In this document: positions 7,869 to 16,052 of the stretch, in pieces
How positions within the stretch are numbered: the first letter of the stretch is position 1
How the letters are laid out: each line of letters opens with the position of its first letter
Source of the DNA: Chloroflexi bacterium UBA4733
Lineage (GTDB): Bacteria; Chloroflexota; UBA4733
Assembly (NCBI GenBank): GCA_002404055.1
Contig: DHIZ01000403.1
Location: forward strand, 11,123-29,914
Reading direction: 5' to 3'
Length of the DNA stretch: 18,792 nucleotides
The notes under the pieces: model-generated
The model's database searches: none
Told to the model about the DNA's origin: nothing
Seen by the model: only the letters and a program-made list of their open reading frames with translations
Program-made: the position numbers and the translations under genes

Positions 7869-8957
7869 ATGGGAACGACGCTGTACCGGCGGTTTGCCCT
7901 GCCGGCGCTCAAGCGCCTGGATGCCGAGGCCGTGCATCACCACACCCTGGCGCTCCTACGCGCTGTGCAGGCACAACCGCTGCTCTTGGCGCTGCTGCGA
8001 CGCCACTACCAGGTGGACGATCCACGCCTGCGTGTCACCTGCTTCGGCCGGGAGTTCGCCAACCCGTTGGGCCTGGCGGCCGGCTTCGACAAGAACGGCA
8101 CTGCACCAACCGCGTTGGCGGCGCTCGGCTTTGGCCATATCGAGGTCGGCACCGCTACGCCGCGTCCCCAGCCCGGCAGGCCGCGCCCGCGCATCTTCCG
8201 CCTGCCGGAGGACGCGGCGCTGATCAACCGCCTGGGTTTTCCCAGTGAGGGCATGACGGACGTCGCGACGCGCCTCCGTGCATACGCAAATCGGCGCTAC
8301 GTGCTCGGCGTCAACGTCGGCCCCAATGTGGCCAGCGTGGAAGCTGGTGCAGCAACCGCCGACTATCTGGCGGCCCTGGCGCACCTGGCGCCACACGCCG
8401 ACTACCTGACCATCAACGTCTCCTCGCCCAACACCCAGGGCCTGCGCGCCTTGCAAGCCGCTCCGGCGCTGGAAGAGCTGCTGCAAGCCGTTTTTGCAAT
8501 GCAAGCGCGCACGCTGCCGGCAACGCCGGTACTACTCAAGATTGCCCCGGACCTCAGCGATGACCAACTCGATGCCGTCTTGCAGGTGGCGCTGGCTCAC
8601 CCGGTCGCCGGGATCATCGCTGCCAATACGACCCTCGCCCGCCCGGCATCCCTGGTTGGTGCAGCCAAGCAGGAGGCGGGCGGGCTGAGCGGGCAACCGC
8701 TGCGCGACCGCTCGACGCAGGTCATCCGCGCGATCTACCAGCGCAGCGAAGGACGCCTGCCGATCATCGGCGTCGGCGGCATCGCCTCTGCGGCGGATGC
8801 GATAGAGAAGCTGCGCGCCGGCGCCTCCCTGCTGCAACTGTACACCGGCATGATCTACCAGGGGCCAGCAGTTGTGCGGTCGATCAACCGTGGCCTGCTG
8901 GCATACATGCATGCCAATGGTGTGGCGTCGGTGGGAGACCTCGTGGGGCAAGCGTGA
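7869..8957 (+). CDS. pyrD: Dihydroorotate dehydrogenase, class 2 (quinone-linked)
   Basis: Oxidises dihydroorotate to orotate, the fourth step of pyrimidine synthesis, passing electrons through FMN to membrane quinones. The 362 residues show the class 2 layout: an N-terminal helical extension for membrane association (LYRRFALPALKRLDAEAVHHHTLALL), then the FMN barrel. GLAAGFDKNG (68-77, Lys75), NRLGFPSEG (120-128), INVSSPNTQGLR (182-193) with Ser186 as the class 2 catalytic base, LLKIAPDLSDD (Lys224), AANTT (251-255), GVGGI (301-305) and LQLYTGMIYQGP (322-333) are all present. The ATG at 7869 has GGGCGGAG just upstream; a longer frame reaching back to 7539 overlaps the opposite-strand small gene and adds nothing class-like. 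No other pyr genes are nearby. Confidence 0.96.
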   Translation: MGTTLYRRFALPALKRLDAEAVHHHTLALLRAVQAQPLLLALLRRHYQVDDPRLRVTCFGREFANPLGLAAGFDKNGTAPTALAALGFGHIEVGTATPRPQPGRPRPRIFRLPEDAALINRLGFPSEGMTDVATRLRAYANRRYVLGVNVGPNVASVEAGAATADYLAALAHLAPHADYLTINVSSPNTQGLRALQAAPALEELLQAVFAMQARTLPATPVLLKIAPDLSDDQLDAVLQVALAHPVAGIIAANTTLARPASLVGAAKQEAGGLSGQPLRDRSTQVIRAIYQRSEGRLPIIGVGGIASAADAIEKLRAGASLLQLYTGMIYQGPAVVRSINRGLLAYMHANGVASVGDLVGQA

Positions 8958-8984
8958 CGGGCAGCTTGCTCTAGCTTGGCCGGG

Positions 8985-10527
8985 TCAGCCGCCCACCTGC
9001 ACCGTACCCAGTAGCACCCGGTTGCTGCCATCCGGCAGGGCCAGCCGGTTGCCCCCCACCTGGTAGATGCCGGCATGCAGCAGATAGCTGCCCGGCGGGA
9101 GGTCAGCAGGGACGATGAGGCCGTGGCGATCATCGATCACCTCGCCGGGCTGCCAGTGCTCGGTCGGGCGCAGGCCGGCTGCCGGGACGCCGTCGTGCTG
9201 CGCCAGCAGGCGGCCGTCGGCGGCGTCGAGGTGGACGAAGACGCTGTAGGGTCCTGCCATTGGCCGGTCATCGCGCCAGTTCAGACGGACACTCAGGCCA
9301 CCGGACGGGCTCAGTCGCGCGGTGAACTCGGCGGACAGCAGTGTCACGGCGCCGCCGAACGGCGCATTCAGGGTACGGCGCGTGTCCGGTTGACCGGTGA
9401 GGAAGAGCGGGAGGTCGCTATCGCCTGCCCGCGCCTGGGACACGACGAAGGCACGGGCCGCCAGCGCTTCCTGCCCCAGCCGAGGCCGGCCGGGACGCTC
9501 CGCCGTGTTCATATACCAGATGCGACGCGCCTGCGGCAGCAGCGTCGCCACCTGCTGCGCCGCCTGCGCCGCCGTGTCGCCAAGGTAGGCGTCACCGCTG
9601 GTCTGGACTATGGCCGTTGGATAGACGCCGCCAAAGCGGCGATTCAGCAGAAACTGGCCGCGCTGGCCATGGTCGGCAAAGAGCAGGCCGTCGCCCGGTT
9701 GCAGGTGCGCCAGCAGGAAGTTCGATTCGCTGTCGTGCTCGTAATCGTGTGGCGGGATCGCCAGCAAGTTGCCGAACCACACGAGCTGACCACAGAGCGA
9801 CAGACCGATCCCCAGCGTTGCGATGACGCGGAGGCTCCGAGAACGCGCCGTGAGGGCCAGCGCCTGCAAGGCGACGGCGAAGGGCAGGACGCCCAGCAGG
9901 TAACGACCGGCCGCATCGGGGTGCTGCCAGCGCGCCAGGATCGTGGCGACTTCCAGTGTGCCCAGAAACAGGCCGGGCAGCAGCACCCGCCGCTGCAACA
10001 GACGATCGCGTTGCCCCTGCTCGCCGTTACCGTTGCCAAAGGCACAGCACCACACGCCAAGGAGGAGCGCCACCCCGCCGCCAAGCAAAGCGACCGTCGG
10101 TAGCCAGCCCGCCGGGCTGTCCCATCAGGGCCTGCGCCAGCCCCGCCAGCACTGTCGCGGCAGACGGCAGCACCGGCGTGCCTTCCGTCACGGTGATGCC
10201 CTGCCGCATCTTGGCCAGCAGACCGGGCAGCACAAAGGCATACAACGGCGCTGCCAGCAGGACTCCACCGGCCAGAGCCACCAGACCACGCGACCCAATG
10301 CCAGCCGACGTAGCCGCCGGATGGTCTCCAGACCGTTGCCGCCCTCGCCAGCACAGCAGCGCCTCCAGTACCAGCACGAACAGTTGAAGGTACCAACTGA
10401 GCAAGGCCGCCGCCGTCACCAGCGCCAGGACGACTTGCCGCCGGCGGACGTGGCGTTCGGGTGTCGCTCGCCAGCGCACGACCAGCAGCAAACTGAGCAG
10501 CGAGCAGCACAACCCCAGCGCCGACGG
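8985..10527 (-). pseudogene. Truncated, frameshifted membrane glycosyltransferase-like gene (GT39/ArnT-like C-terminal part)
   Basis: Two minus-strand frames together encode one protein. The upstream piece (about 10527 to 10122) has membrane segments such as VVLALVTAAALLSWYLQLFVLVLEALL and GLVALAGGVLLAAPLYAFVLP. The downstream piece (from about 10124 to 8985) continues with VALLGGGVALLLGVW, RYLLGVLPFAVALQALAL and VIATLGIGLSLCGQLVWF. Its roughly 130-residue C-terminal beta-sandwich includes GPYSVFVHLDAADGR and LPPGSYLLHAGIY. This resembles multi-pass glycosyltransferases of Chloroflexota. Removing one G from the GGG at 10122-10124 would join the frames as LMDSPAGWLPTVALL. The N-terminal catalytic region is absent: the frame hits a stop (TAG, 10530-10528) and no continuation exists upstream. 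A non-functional remnant is the best reading; a sequencing error could explain the frameshift but not the truncation. Confidence 0.75.
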
Positions 10528-10585
10528 CTACAAGTTGATGGGCAAGAACTTCCTGCGGGAGGTGGCGGAGGTATTGTTTCGGTAG
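10505..10585 (+). pseudogene. 3' remnant of a plus-strand gene, possibly peptidase M19 (membrane dipeptidase)
   Basis: The plus-strand frame ending at TAG 10583-10585 reads SADGYKLMGKNFLREVAE followed by VLFR and stop. The K-x-x-G-x-NFLR-x-x-E-V pattern resembles the extreme C-terminus of M19 dipeptidases (KILGGNFLRVxEEV). All codons here follow the G/C-ending preference of the window. Upstream of about 10511 the frame loses this character and instead the minus-strand glycosyltransferase-like remnant begins. It is therefore probably a scrap left by a deletion or insertion junction. With only about 25 residues, the family assignment is weak. Confidence 0.4.
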
Positions 10586-10598
10586 AAGGCAGGGCCGA

Positions 10599-10627
10599 TT
10601 GACAGACCCCCTCACATGGACAAAGAT
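10599..10627 (+). promoter_or_regulatory. Candidate sigma-70 promoter of the alpha-galactosidase gene
   Basis: A perfect -35 TTGACA (10599-10604) is followed after 17 bases by AAAGAT (10622-10627, three of six -10 matches). It lies 45 bases before the melA start codon and directly after the dipeptidase-like remnant. Confidence 0.4.
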
Positions 10628-10671
10628 ATGGTCCTGGCGCTGAAGAGGCATCAACGACTTCGGAGGATGGC

Positions 10672-12006
10672 ATGGCAAAGATCACATTGATAGGCGCGGG
10701 CAGCGGAACCTTCGCGCGGCGGCTGCTCACGGACATCCTGAGCTGGCCGGAACTGCAGGAGAGCGAGTTCGCGCTCATGGACATCGATCCAGAGCGGCTG
10801 GAACTGATCCACGCCCTCACCAGGAAGATGATCGCCGACAAAGGCGTAGGCGCGCGCGTGCAGGCGACGACGGATCGCGCCACGGCGCTGGAAGGCGCCG
10901 ACTACGTCATCACCACCATCGCCGTCGGTTTCCAGTACGGCGCCGATCGTCCGGAGGTGACCATTCCGGAGCGCTACGGGCTGCACCAGACGGTGGCCGA
11001 CACGCTGGGCGTGGGCGGCGTCTTCCGCTACCTGCGCACGATGCCGGCCATGCTGGAGATCGGCCAGGATATGCAACGGCTCTGCCCGCAGGCGCTCTGG
11101 CTGAACTACGTCAACCCGATGAACATGATCATGCGCACGATCAACCGGGCCCTGCCCGGCCTGCGCAACGTCGGCCTCTGCCACAGCATCCAGCACACCT
11201 CGGAGCAACTGGCCGGCTACATCGGCGTCCCATACGAGGAACTGGCCTACTGGGTCGCCGGCATCAACCACCAGGCCTGGTTCCTGCAACTCCGCCACCA
11301 CAGCTATCGCGGCGAAGATCTCTACCCGCGCTTGCGCGCCGCCATGGAGCAGCCGGCGATCTACGAGCAGGATCGCGTGCGCTTCGCCATGCTGCGCCAC
11401 TTCGGCTACTTCGTCACCGAATCCTCGCGGCACATGAGCGAATACGTGCCCTGGTTCCGGCGCACCGAGGCCGACCGCCAACGCTACACGCCGGGACCTG
11501 CGACCGGCAGCGCGGCGCCATCCGCCCAGGCGCGCCGCGCCGCCATGTGGGACCAGGCGCGCCAGCAGATCGCCGGGCAGACGCCGATCGACTTCAGCCG
11601 TAGTCGGGAATACTGCTCCTACATCATCCACGCCATCGAGGCCAACGCGCCCTTCCGTTTCAACGGCAATGTGCCGAACAGCGGCCTGATCACCAACCTG
11701 CCGCCCGACTGCAGCGTCGAAGTGCCGATCCTGGTGGACAACATGGGGCTGCATCCCTGCGCCGTCGGTGATCTGCCGCCGCAGTTAGCCGCCGTCAACC
11801 GCACCAACGTCAACGTCCACGAGTTGGCAGCCGAGGGCTTCCTGCAGCGCGACCGCGCCGCCGTGTTCCAGGCCTGCGCCGTGGACCCGTTGACCTCGGC
11901 CAGCGTCGCCATCGACGACATCCAGCAGATGGTGGACGAACTGTTCACGGCCAACGCCCGCTGGCTGGATGGCTACGAGGCGGCGGCGGCACGCGCGGCC
12001 GGGTAG
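10672..12006 (+). CDS. melA: Alpha-galactosidase, glycoside hydrolase family 4 (MelA type)
   Basis: A 444-residue cytoplasmic enzyme that uses NAD+ and a divalent metal, normally Mn2+, to cleave alpha-galactosides by an oxidation-elimination mechanism. The Rossmann motif is LIGAGSGTFAR (6-16) and ALMDIDPERLE follows. VADTLGVGG (108-116), WLNYVNPM (143-150), the metal ligand Cys170 in GLCHSIQ, His200 in GINHQAWFL, and LRHFGYFVTESS with EYVPWF further on closely track E. coli MelA from end to end, which separates it from 6-phospho-glucosidase members. It starts at ATG 10672 with CGGAGG just ahead. It has its own promoter candidate and is convergent with the SDR gene. No melibiose permease is adjacent. 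Related GH4 alpha-galacturonidases remain a possible alternative substrate class. Confidence 0.93.
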   Translation: MAKITLIGAGSGTFARRLLTDILSWPELQESEFALMDIDPERLELIHALTRKMIADKGVGARVQATTDRATALEGADYVITTIAVGFQYGADRPEVTIPERYGLHQTVADTLGVGGVFRYLRTMPAMLEIGQDMQRLCPQALWLNYVNPMNMIMRTINRALPGLRNVGLCHSIQHTSEQLAGYIGVPYEELAYWVAGINHQAWFLQLRHHSYRGEDLYPRLRAAMEQPAIYEQDRVRFAMLRHFGYFVTESSRHMSEYVPWFRRTEADRQRYTPGPATGSAAPSAQARRAAMWDQARQQIAGQTPIDFSRSREYCSYIIHAIEANAPFRFNGNVPNSGLITNLPPDCSVEVPILVDNMGLHPCAVGDLPPQLAAVNRTNVNVHELAAEGFLQRDRAAVFQACAVDPLTSASVAIDDIQQMVDELFTANARWLDGYEAAAARAAG

Positions 12007-12059
12007 GCGACAGCAGCTCGCCCAACTCGGCCACGCGCCCTTCACCTGTTACACGGTGC

Positions 12060-12776
12060 TCAGTCGCCTCGGAATGGCCATAGGTTCATTTCCTGCGTCC
12101 AGGCGTGCGGACCCTGGCGCAGGAGGATGAGCACCGCTTCGGCAACGTCCGTGGGCAGCAGGTATTTGCCGGACGGCCGGTGCGGCTGGCCGGTGGACAG
12201 ACCCAACTCGCTGGCGATGCTGCCCGGATTGAGGACTGCCACCTTGATGTTGTCCTCCCCCACCTCCAGCGCCAGGGACTGCGAGAAGCCAAGCAGCGCG
12301 AACTTGGAGGCGCAGTAGGCCGGCATTCCCGCGTAGCCCTGCTTCCCGGCGCCGGAGCCGATGCTGATGATGTTGCCGCCGCCCCGCTTGCGCATGCTGG
12401 GCACGACATGTTTGGCCAGCAAGAACGGCCCGCGCACGTTCGTCGCCATCACCAGGTCCCAGCGCGCCGGGTCACATTCCTCGGTCCGTCCGCCGCCGCC
12501 TGCCGCGGCGTTGTTGATCAGGACGTCGACGCCGCCGAACTCCTGTTCCGTTGCCGCGACCAGGCGGCGAACATCCGCTTCGTCGCCAACGTCGGCGCGC
12601 ACGGCGAGCACCGACCCGAGCCGGCCCAGTTCCTCCGCAGCCTCCGCCAATCGCGCCTCATCGCGAGCGCAGATGGCCACGCGCAGTCCGGCGGTGAGCA
12701 GCGCGCGAGCGATGGCGCGCCCGGTCGAGCGGCTGCCGCCCGTGACGATCGCCACCTTGCCAGGTAATTTATCCAT
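12060..12776 (-). CDS. Short-chain dehydrogenase/reductase (classical SDR)
   Basis: A 238-residue NAD(P)-dependent oxidoreductase. Catalytic residues are in place: Asn113 (ATNVRG), Ser141 (SIGSGAG), Tyr154 and Lys158 (AYCASK), with LINNA at 86-90 and LNPGSI at 182-187. The cofactor loop reads TGGSRSTG (12-19), so the central glycine of TGxxxGxG is a serine. The start ATG 12776 is chosen because GAGGAG lies about ten bases upstream and the protein then begins MDKLPGKVAIVTGG; a longer frame from 12842 adds 22 residues without support. It faces away from the choline-sulfatase-like gene across a 102-base gap, which may hold a shared control region, and converges with melA. A sugar or alcohol substrate is plausible from context, but FabG-like activity cannot be excluded. 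Confidence 0.9.
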   Translation of the reverse strand: MDKLPGKVAIVTGGSRSTGRAIARALLTAGLRVAICARDEARLAEAAEELGRLGSVLAVRADVGDEADVRRLVAATEQEFGGVDVLINNAAAGGGGRTEECDPARWDLVMATNVRGPFLLAKHVVPSMRKRGGGNIISIGSGAGKQGYAGMPAYCASKFALLGFSQSLALEVGEDNIKVAVLNPGSIASELGLSTGQPHRPSGKYLLPTDVAEAVLILLRQGPHAWTQEMNLWPFRGD

Positions 12777-12818
12777 ATCGTTGTTCTCCTCGCCAACGGC
12801 TAATCGTGCCGAAGTAAT

Positions 12819-12825
12819 GATAATA
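12819..12825. promoter_or_regulatory. AT-rich candidate -10 in the SDR / sulfatase divergent gap
   Basis: GATAATA is the most AT-rich point in the gap. On the plus strand GATAAT (12819-12824) is a five-of-six -10 match about 54 bases before the sulfatase GTG. On the minus strand TATTAT (12825-12820) is a five-of-six match about 44 bases before the SDR ATG. No clear -35 accompanies either, so direction is undecided. Confidence 0.35.
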
Positions 12826-12878
12826 TGGCCCGGCGGCGCCATGGGCGTCCCAACCGCTTAACCTCGAGGAGCAGCACG

Positions 12879-14432
12879 GTGAGCACAGCGCAGCCAGGGC
12901 CGAACATCCTCTTGATTATGGCCGATCAGCTTATTCCGATGCTTTGTGGGGCCTATGGGCATCCCGTCGTGCAGACGCCGGCCCTCACTGCTCTGGCGGA
13001 GCACGGCGTGCGCTTCGATGCTGCCTACTCGCCGTGCCCGGTGTGCGCGCCGGCCCGCGCCTGCTTGCTGACCGGGACCTATAGCTCAACCAACCGGGTC
13101 TACGACAACGCCGCGCTCTTCGCTGCCGACCTCCCCACGGTCGCCCACTACCTGACCAACGCCGGCTACGACACCGTGCTCTCCGGCAAGATGCACTTCG
13201 TCGGCCCGGACCAGTTGCACGGGTTCCGCCGCCGCTTGACCACCGACATCTATCCGGAGGAATTCACCTGGGTGGACAACCGAGCCCCATGGGCGCTCGA
13301 GCGCGATCCCGCGGCCTTCGACCCGAGCAAGGGGAAGGGCAACCACGCGCGCAGCTACACCGGCTCGGGCGTGCACGTCGACCGCTGGCATCATCACCTG
13401 GCCTACGACGAAGAGGCGCACTTTCGCGGCCTGGCCTATCTGCGCGCTGTCGCGGCGCAGCGCCGGGAGCGGCTGCAGCGCGGGGCAGACGTCGCGCCGC
13501 CCTTCTTCCTGTGCGTCTCCTATCACCACCCGCATGACCCGTTCTGGCCACCACAGGACCTGTGGGACCTGTACGCCGGGGCAGAAATCGAGGTTCCGTC
13601 GTTTCCAGACAACCTGGAGGCGACCTACAGCGCCATGGACCGCTGGCTCAACGCCAACCACGGCGTGCAGCGCTACCCGGAGCTGCGCGACCCGGACAGC
13701 CTTCGGCGCGTCCGCCGTGCCTACTACGCTCTGATCACCTACATCGATCGCAAAGTCGGCGAGCTCGTCGCCACACTGCAAGCGAACGACCTCTGGGAGA
13801 ACACGGTGGTCGTGTTCGCCAGCGATCACGGCGACATGCTCGGGGAGAAGGGCATGGTGCAGAAGCGCAGCTTCTACGAATATTCGGCCCGCGTGCCCTT
13901 GATCCTGCGCTGGCCCGGCGACGTGTACGCCCGCACCGTCTGCCGCGAACCGGTGTCGCTGGTCGATCTGTTGCCGACGTTACTGGACGTGGCCGGCGTG
14001 GGGCAGGGCCAACGGCTGCCCATCGATGGGACGAGCCTCCTGGGCTTGATCGACGGCAGTGACACTGCGCCGCGCACGGTCTTCGCGGAGATGCACGTGG
14101 AGGACGTGGCCGCCCTGTGCTTCATGGTGCGGCGAGGACCGCACAAATACGTGTCCCCAACCGGGCAGGCGGCGCAGTTGTTCGACCTGGAATCCGATCC
14201 CGGCGAGTGGCACAATCTGGCCGGCGAGCCGAGCCACCGGCAGGTGGAGGAGTCGTTGCGCCGGGCGATACTTGCCCGGTTTTCCCTGGAAGAGATCGAG
14301 GCGGACGTTCGCCAAAGCTTGCGCCGGCGCAAGCTGATCAAGGACGCCATGGCGCGCAATGGGACGCTCTGGGACTATGTCCCCGCCTTCGATCCGGCGC
14401 GGGATGCCCTGACCCAGTACCTGCTGCCCTGA
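12879..14432 (+). CDS. Choline-sulfatase-like type I sulfatase (BetC family)
   Basis: A 517-residue sulfatase similar along its whole length to BetC. It has NILLIMADQL (9-18, metal Asp15), the formylglycine motif Cys56-Ala-Pro-Ala-Arg60, RVYDNAA (73-79), the stretch SGKMHFVGPDQLHGF (102-116), SYHHPHDPF (214-222), and FASDHGDMLGEKG (313-325, Asp316-His317). The tail RRRKLIKDAM ... GTLWDYVPAFDP matches the BetC C-terminal extension that reaches across subunits. The stretch corresponding to the BetC segment rich in Trp and His (around residues 140-165) differs, reading PSKGKGNHARSYTGSGV, so choline-O-sulfate may not be the substrate. The GTG at 12879 has CGAGGAG upstream; a frame from ATG 12825 would add 18 arginine-rich residues. 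No signal peptide. No betaine genes (betA, betB, betI) are nearby. Confidence 0.9.
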   Translation: MSTAQPGPNILLIMADQLIPMLCGAYGHPVVQTPALTALAEHGVRFDAAYSPCPVCAPARACLLTGTYSSTNRVYDNAALFAADLPTVAHYLTNAGYDTVLSGKMHFVGPDQLHGFRRRLTTDIYPEEFTWVDNRAPWALERDPAAFDPSKGKGNHARSYTGSGVHVDRWHHHLAYDEEAHFRGLAYLRAVAAQRRERLQRGADVAPPFFLCVSYHHPHDPFWPPQDLWDLYAGAEIEVPSFPDNLEATYSAMDRWLNANHGVQRYPELRDPDSLRRVRRAYYALITYIDRKVGELVATLQANDLWENTVVVFASDHGDMLGEKGMVQKRSFYEYSARVPLILRWPGDVYARTVCREPVSLVDLLPTLLDVAGVGQGQRLPIDGTSLLGLIDGSDTAPRTVFAEMHVEDVAALCFMVRRGPHKYVSPTGQAAQLFDLESDPGEWHNLAGEPSHRQVEESLRRAILARFSLEEIEADVRQSLRRRKLIKDAMARNGTLWDYVPAFDPARDALTQYLLP

Positions 14433-14468
14433 CCGGGTCTTTCCCGTGCGTGGCGGACCGGATCGCCT

Positions 14469-15986
14469 TTACTCCCCGAACTGCTGCTTGTACTGCGCGA
14501 GCAGCGCGTCGATCTTGGGTACCGCCGTGGCGATGGCCGTTTGCAGGTTCTGTTTGCCGCTGAGCGTGGTGTTGAGCAGGTCGGTCTGCACGACGGTCTG
14601 GATGTCCATGTAGGCAGGGATATAGGGCGGCGGATCGCCGGCCGTCACTTCGTTGAGCAGCACCTCTTTGTGGGAAGGCTCCGCCGGAGACGTGTAGACC
14701 GGGTCGCCGGCCATGCTGGTGAGCATGGGCTGGCTGATCCCCTCTTTCAGCAGCAGTTGCTGCCCCGCTTGGCCGGCCAGGTAGGCCAGGAACTGCCAGC
14801 CCTGGTCGGCATTTTTGCTCTGCTTGGGGATCATCAGGCCAGAGGCCCAGCCCATGCCGACCGGCGGCTTCCCCTGCACCTGGGGCATGGGCGCAATGTC
14901 CCAGGCGCTTTTTACCTGTTCCAGGTAGAGGCCGCGCTGCCAGCCGCCGTTGAGGGCCATCGTCAGGTTGTCGCTCTGGAAGTTGATGGCCGGGCCTTTC
15001 GTCGTGCCGGCCGTCGGCACGACGTGATACTTGGCGCTGAGGTCCACCAGCGTTTGCAAGCCGTCGACGGCTCCCGGTTGGTCGAGCGTCGTCTTGCTGA
15101 GATCGCTGTTGAACACGTCGATGCCGTGCTCGCGGGGCAGATGCCACCACATGCGAGGGCTGAAGGAGTCCAGCCCGTATTGCACCACCTGGCTGGGATC
15201 AACGGCCGAACCGCGGTTGCCTTTGTTGTCTACGGTGAGTTGCTGGGCCAGCGTCAGCAGTTGATCCCAGGTCAGCGCCGTCTTGGCGTCGGGGTAGGCG
15301 AGGCCAGCCTTGTCGAAGAGCGTCTTATTGTAGTAGAGCACGACCATATCCGGGTCGTAGGGCAAAGCGACCAGCTTGCCCTGCCACTGCATGGTCTTCA
15401 GCCAGTAGGGGTAGTAGTCGGAGGCTTTGAAATCGACGCCCCTGGCCGCGTAACTATCCAGCGCGATGGTGGCGCCTTTTGTCGGGTAGACCAGAAATGT
15501 GGCGGCCGCGCCGAAGAAGACGTCCGGCGCAACGCTGCCGGCCAGCAGCGACTCCAGCTTCTGGTCGAAGTTGGCGCTCGCTGCTACCGGCTGGTTCTCC
15601 ACGGTAATGTCGGGATGCTGCTGCTGGAAGTTGGCGATGCTCTGTTTGAACACCGCCTGGTATTGGAGACTGCCACGCGAGAGGAAGGTAATTTTTGTTC
15701 CCGTACCCGTTGGGGCGGCGGCTGCAGCGGAGCTGGCGGCGCTGGTCGTGGCAGCGCTCCGGGCTGTCGCGCTTGTCGTCGCGGCCCCGACCGCGCTGCT
15801 GGCGCTACTGGTAGCACTGCTGGCGACGCCGGTGGTGACGGCAGTACCGGCACTGGTCGCGCTGCCACTTGCCCCAGCGCAGGCAGCCAGCGGCACGGCC
15901 GCCATCAGGCTCGCGAGCAGGTGCAAGAGGCCGCGGCGGGCCAGAGTTTGCTTACGGGATTGAATCAGACGGTTCACTTGTTGCAT
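14469..15986 (-). CDS. Sugar ABC transporter substrate-binding lipoprotein
   Basis: A 505-residue family 1 extracellular solute-binding protein. The N-terminus has a basic stretch with TLARRGLLHLLASL, possibly Tat-like, and a lipobox LAAC with Cys36 as the lipidation site. A roughly 60-residue Ala/Ser/Thr-rich linker (37-96) tethers the binding domain, which begins at TKITFLSRG. Family features include FQQQHPDITVE, ALPYDPDMVVLYYNKTLFDKAGL, MALNGGWQR and GMGWASGLMIPKQSKNADQGWQFLAYL, all typical of sugar-binding lobes. The ATG at 15986 has GAGGAG eight bases upstream. It lies 66 bases downstream of the GH116-type gene on the same strand, which makes a two-gene operon likely. No permease or ATPase gene is in the window; the next gene downstream is convergent, so the partners must be elsewhere. 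Confidence 0.93.
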   Translation of the reverse strand: MQQVNRLIQSRKQTLARRGLLHLLASLMAAVPLAACAGASGSATSAGTAVTTGVASSATSSASSAVGAATTSATARSAATTSAASSAAAAAPTGTGTKITFLSRGSLQYQAVFKQSIANFQQQHPDITVENQPVAASANFDQKLESLLAGSVAPDVFFGAAATFLVYPTKGATIALDSYAARGVDFKASDYYPYWLKTMQWQGKLVALPYDPDMVVLYYNKTLFDKAGLAYPDAKTALTWDQLLTLAQQLTVDNKGNRGSAVDPSQVVQYGLDSFSPRMWWHLPREHGIDVFNSDLSKTTLDQPGAVDGLQTLVDLSAKYHVVPTAGTTKGPAINFQSDNLTMALNGGWQRGLYLEQVKSAWDIAPMPQVQGKPPVGMGWASGLMIPKQSKNADQGWQFLAYLAGQAGQQLLLKEGISQPMLTSMAGDPVYTSPAEPSHKEVLLNEVTAGDPPPYIPAYMDIQTVVQTDLLNTTLSGKQNLQTAIATAVPKIDALLAQYKQQFGE

Positions 15987-16003
15987 CAGATGCTCCTCTA
16001 CGC

Positions 16004-16027
16004 CACCCGCCCGTAAACGAGCGGGTG
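16004..16027 (-). promoter_or_regulatory. Intercistronic hairpin between GH116-type and SBP genes
   Basis: CACCCGC (16004-16010) and GCGGGTG (16021-16027) form a perfect 7-bp stem around a 10-base loop, inside the 66-base gap of the probable operon. No T-run follows on the minus strand, so read-through is expected. Such hairpins often set unequal mRNA stability for binding-protein genes; that role is inferred here. Confidence 0.45.
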
Positions 16028-16052
16028 ACATGACGCCGACTGTTCCCGATGA

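Noticed and set aside
14541..16016. Long plus-strand reading frame (about 490 codons) opposite the SBP gene
   Set aside because: It is the mirror of a well-supported gene in GC-rich DNA; its translation resembles no family and has a His/Val/Gly/Arg-rich artefact composition.
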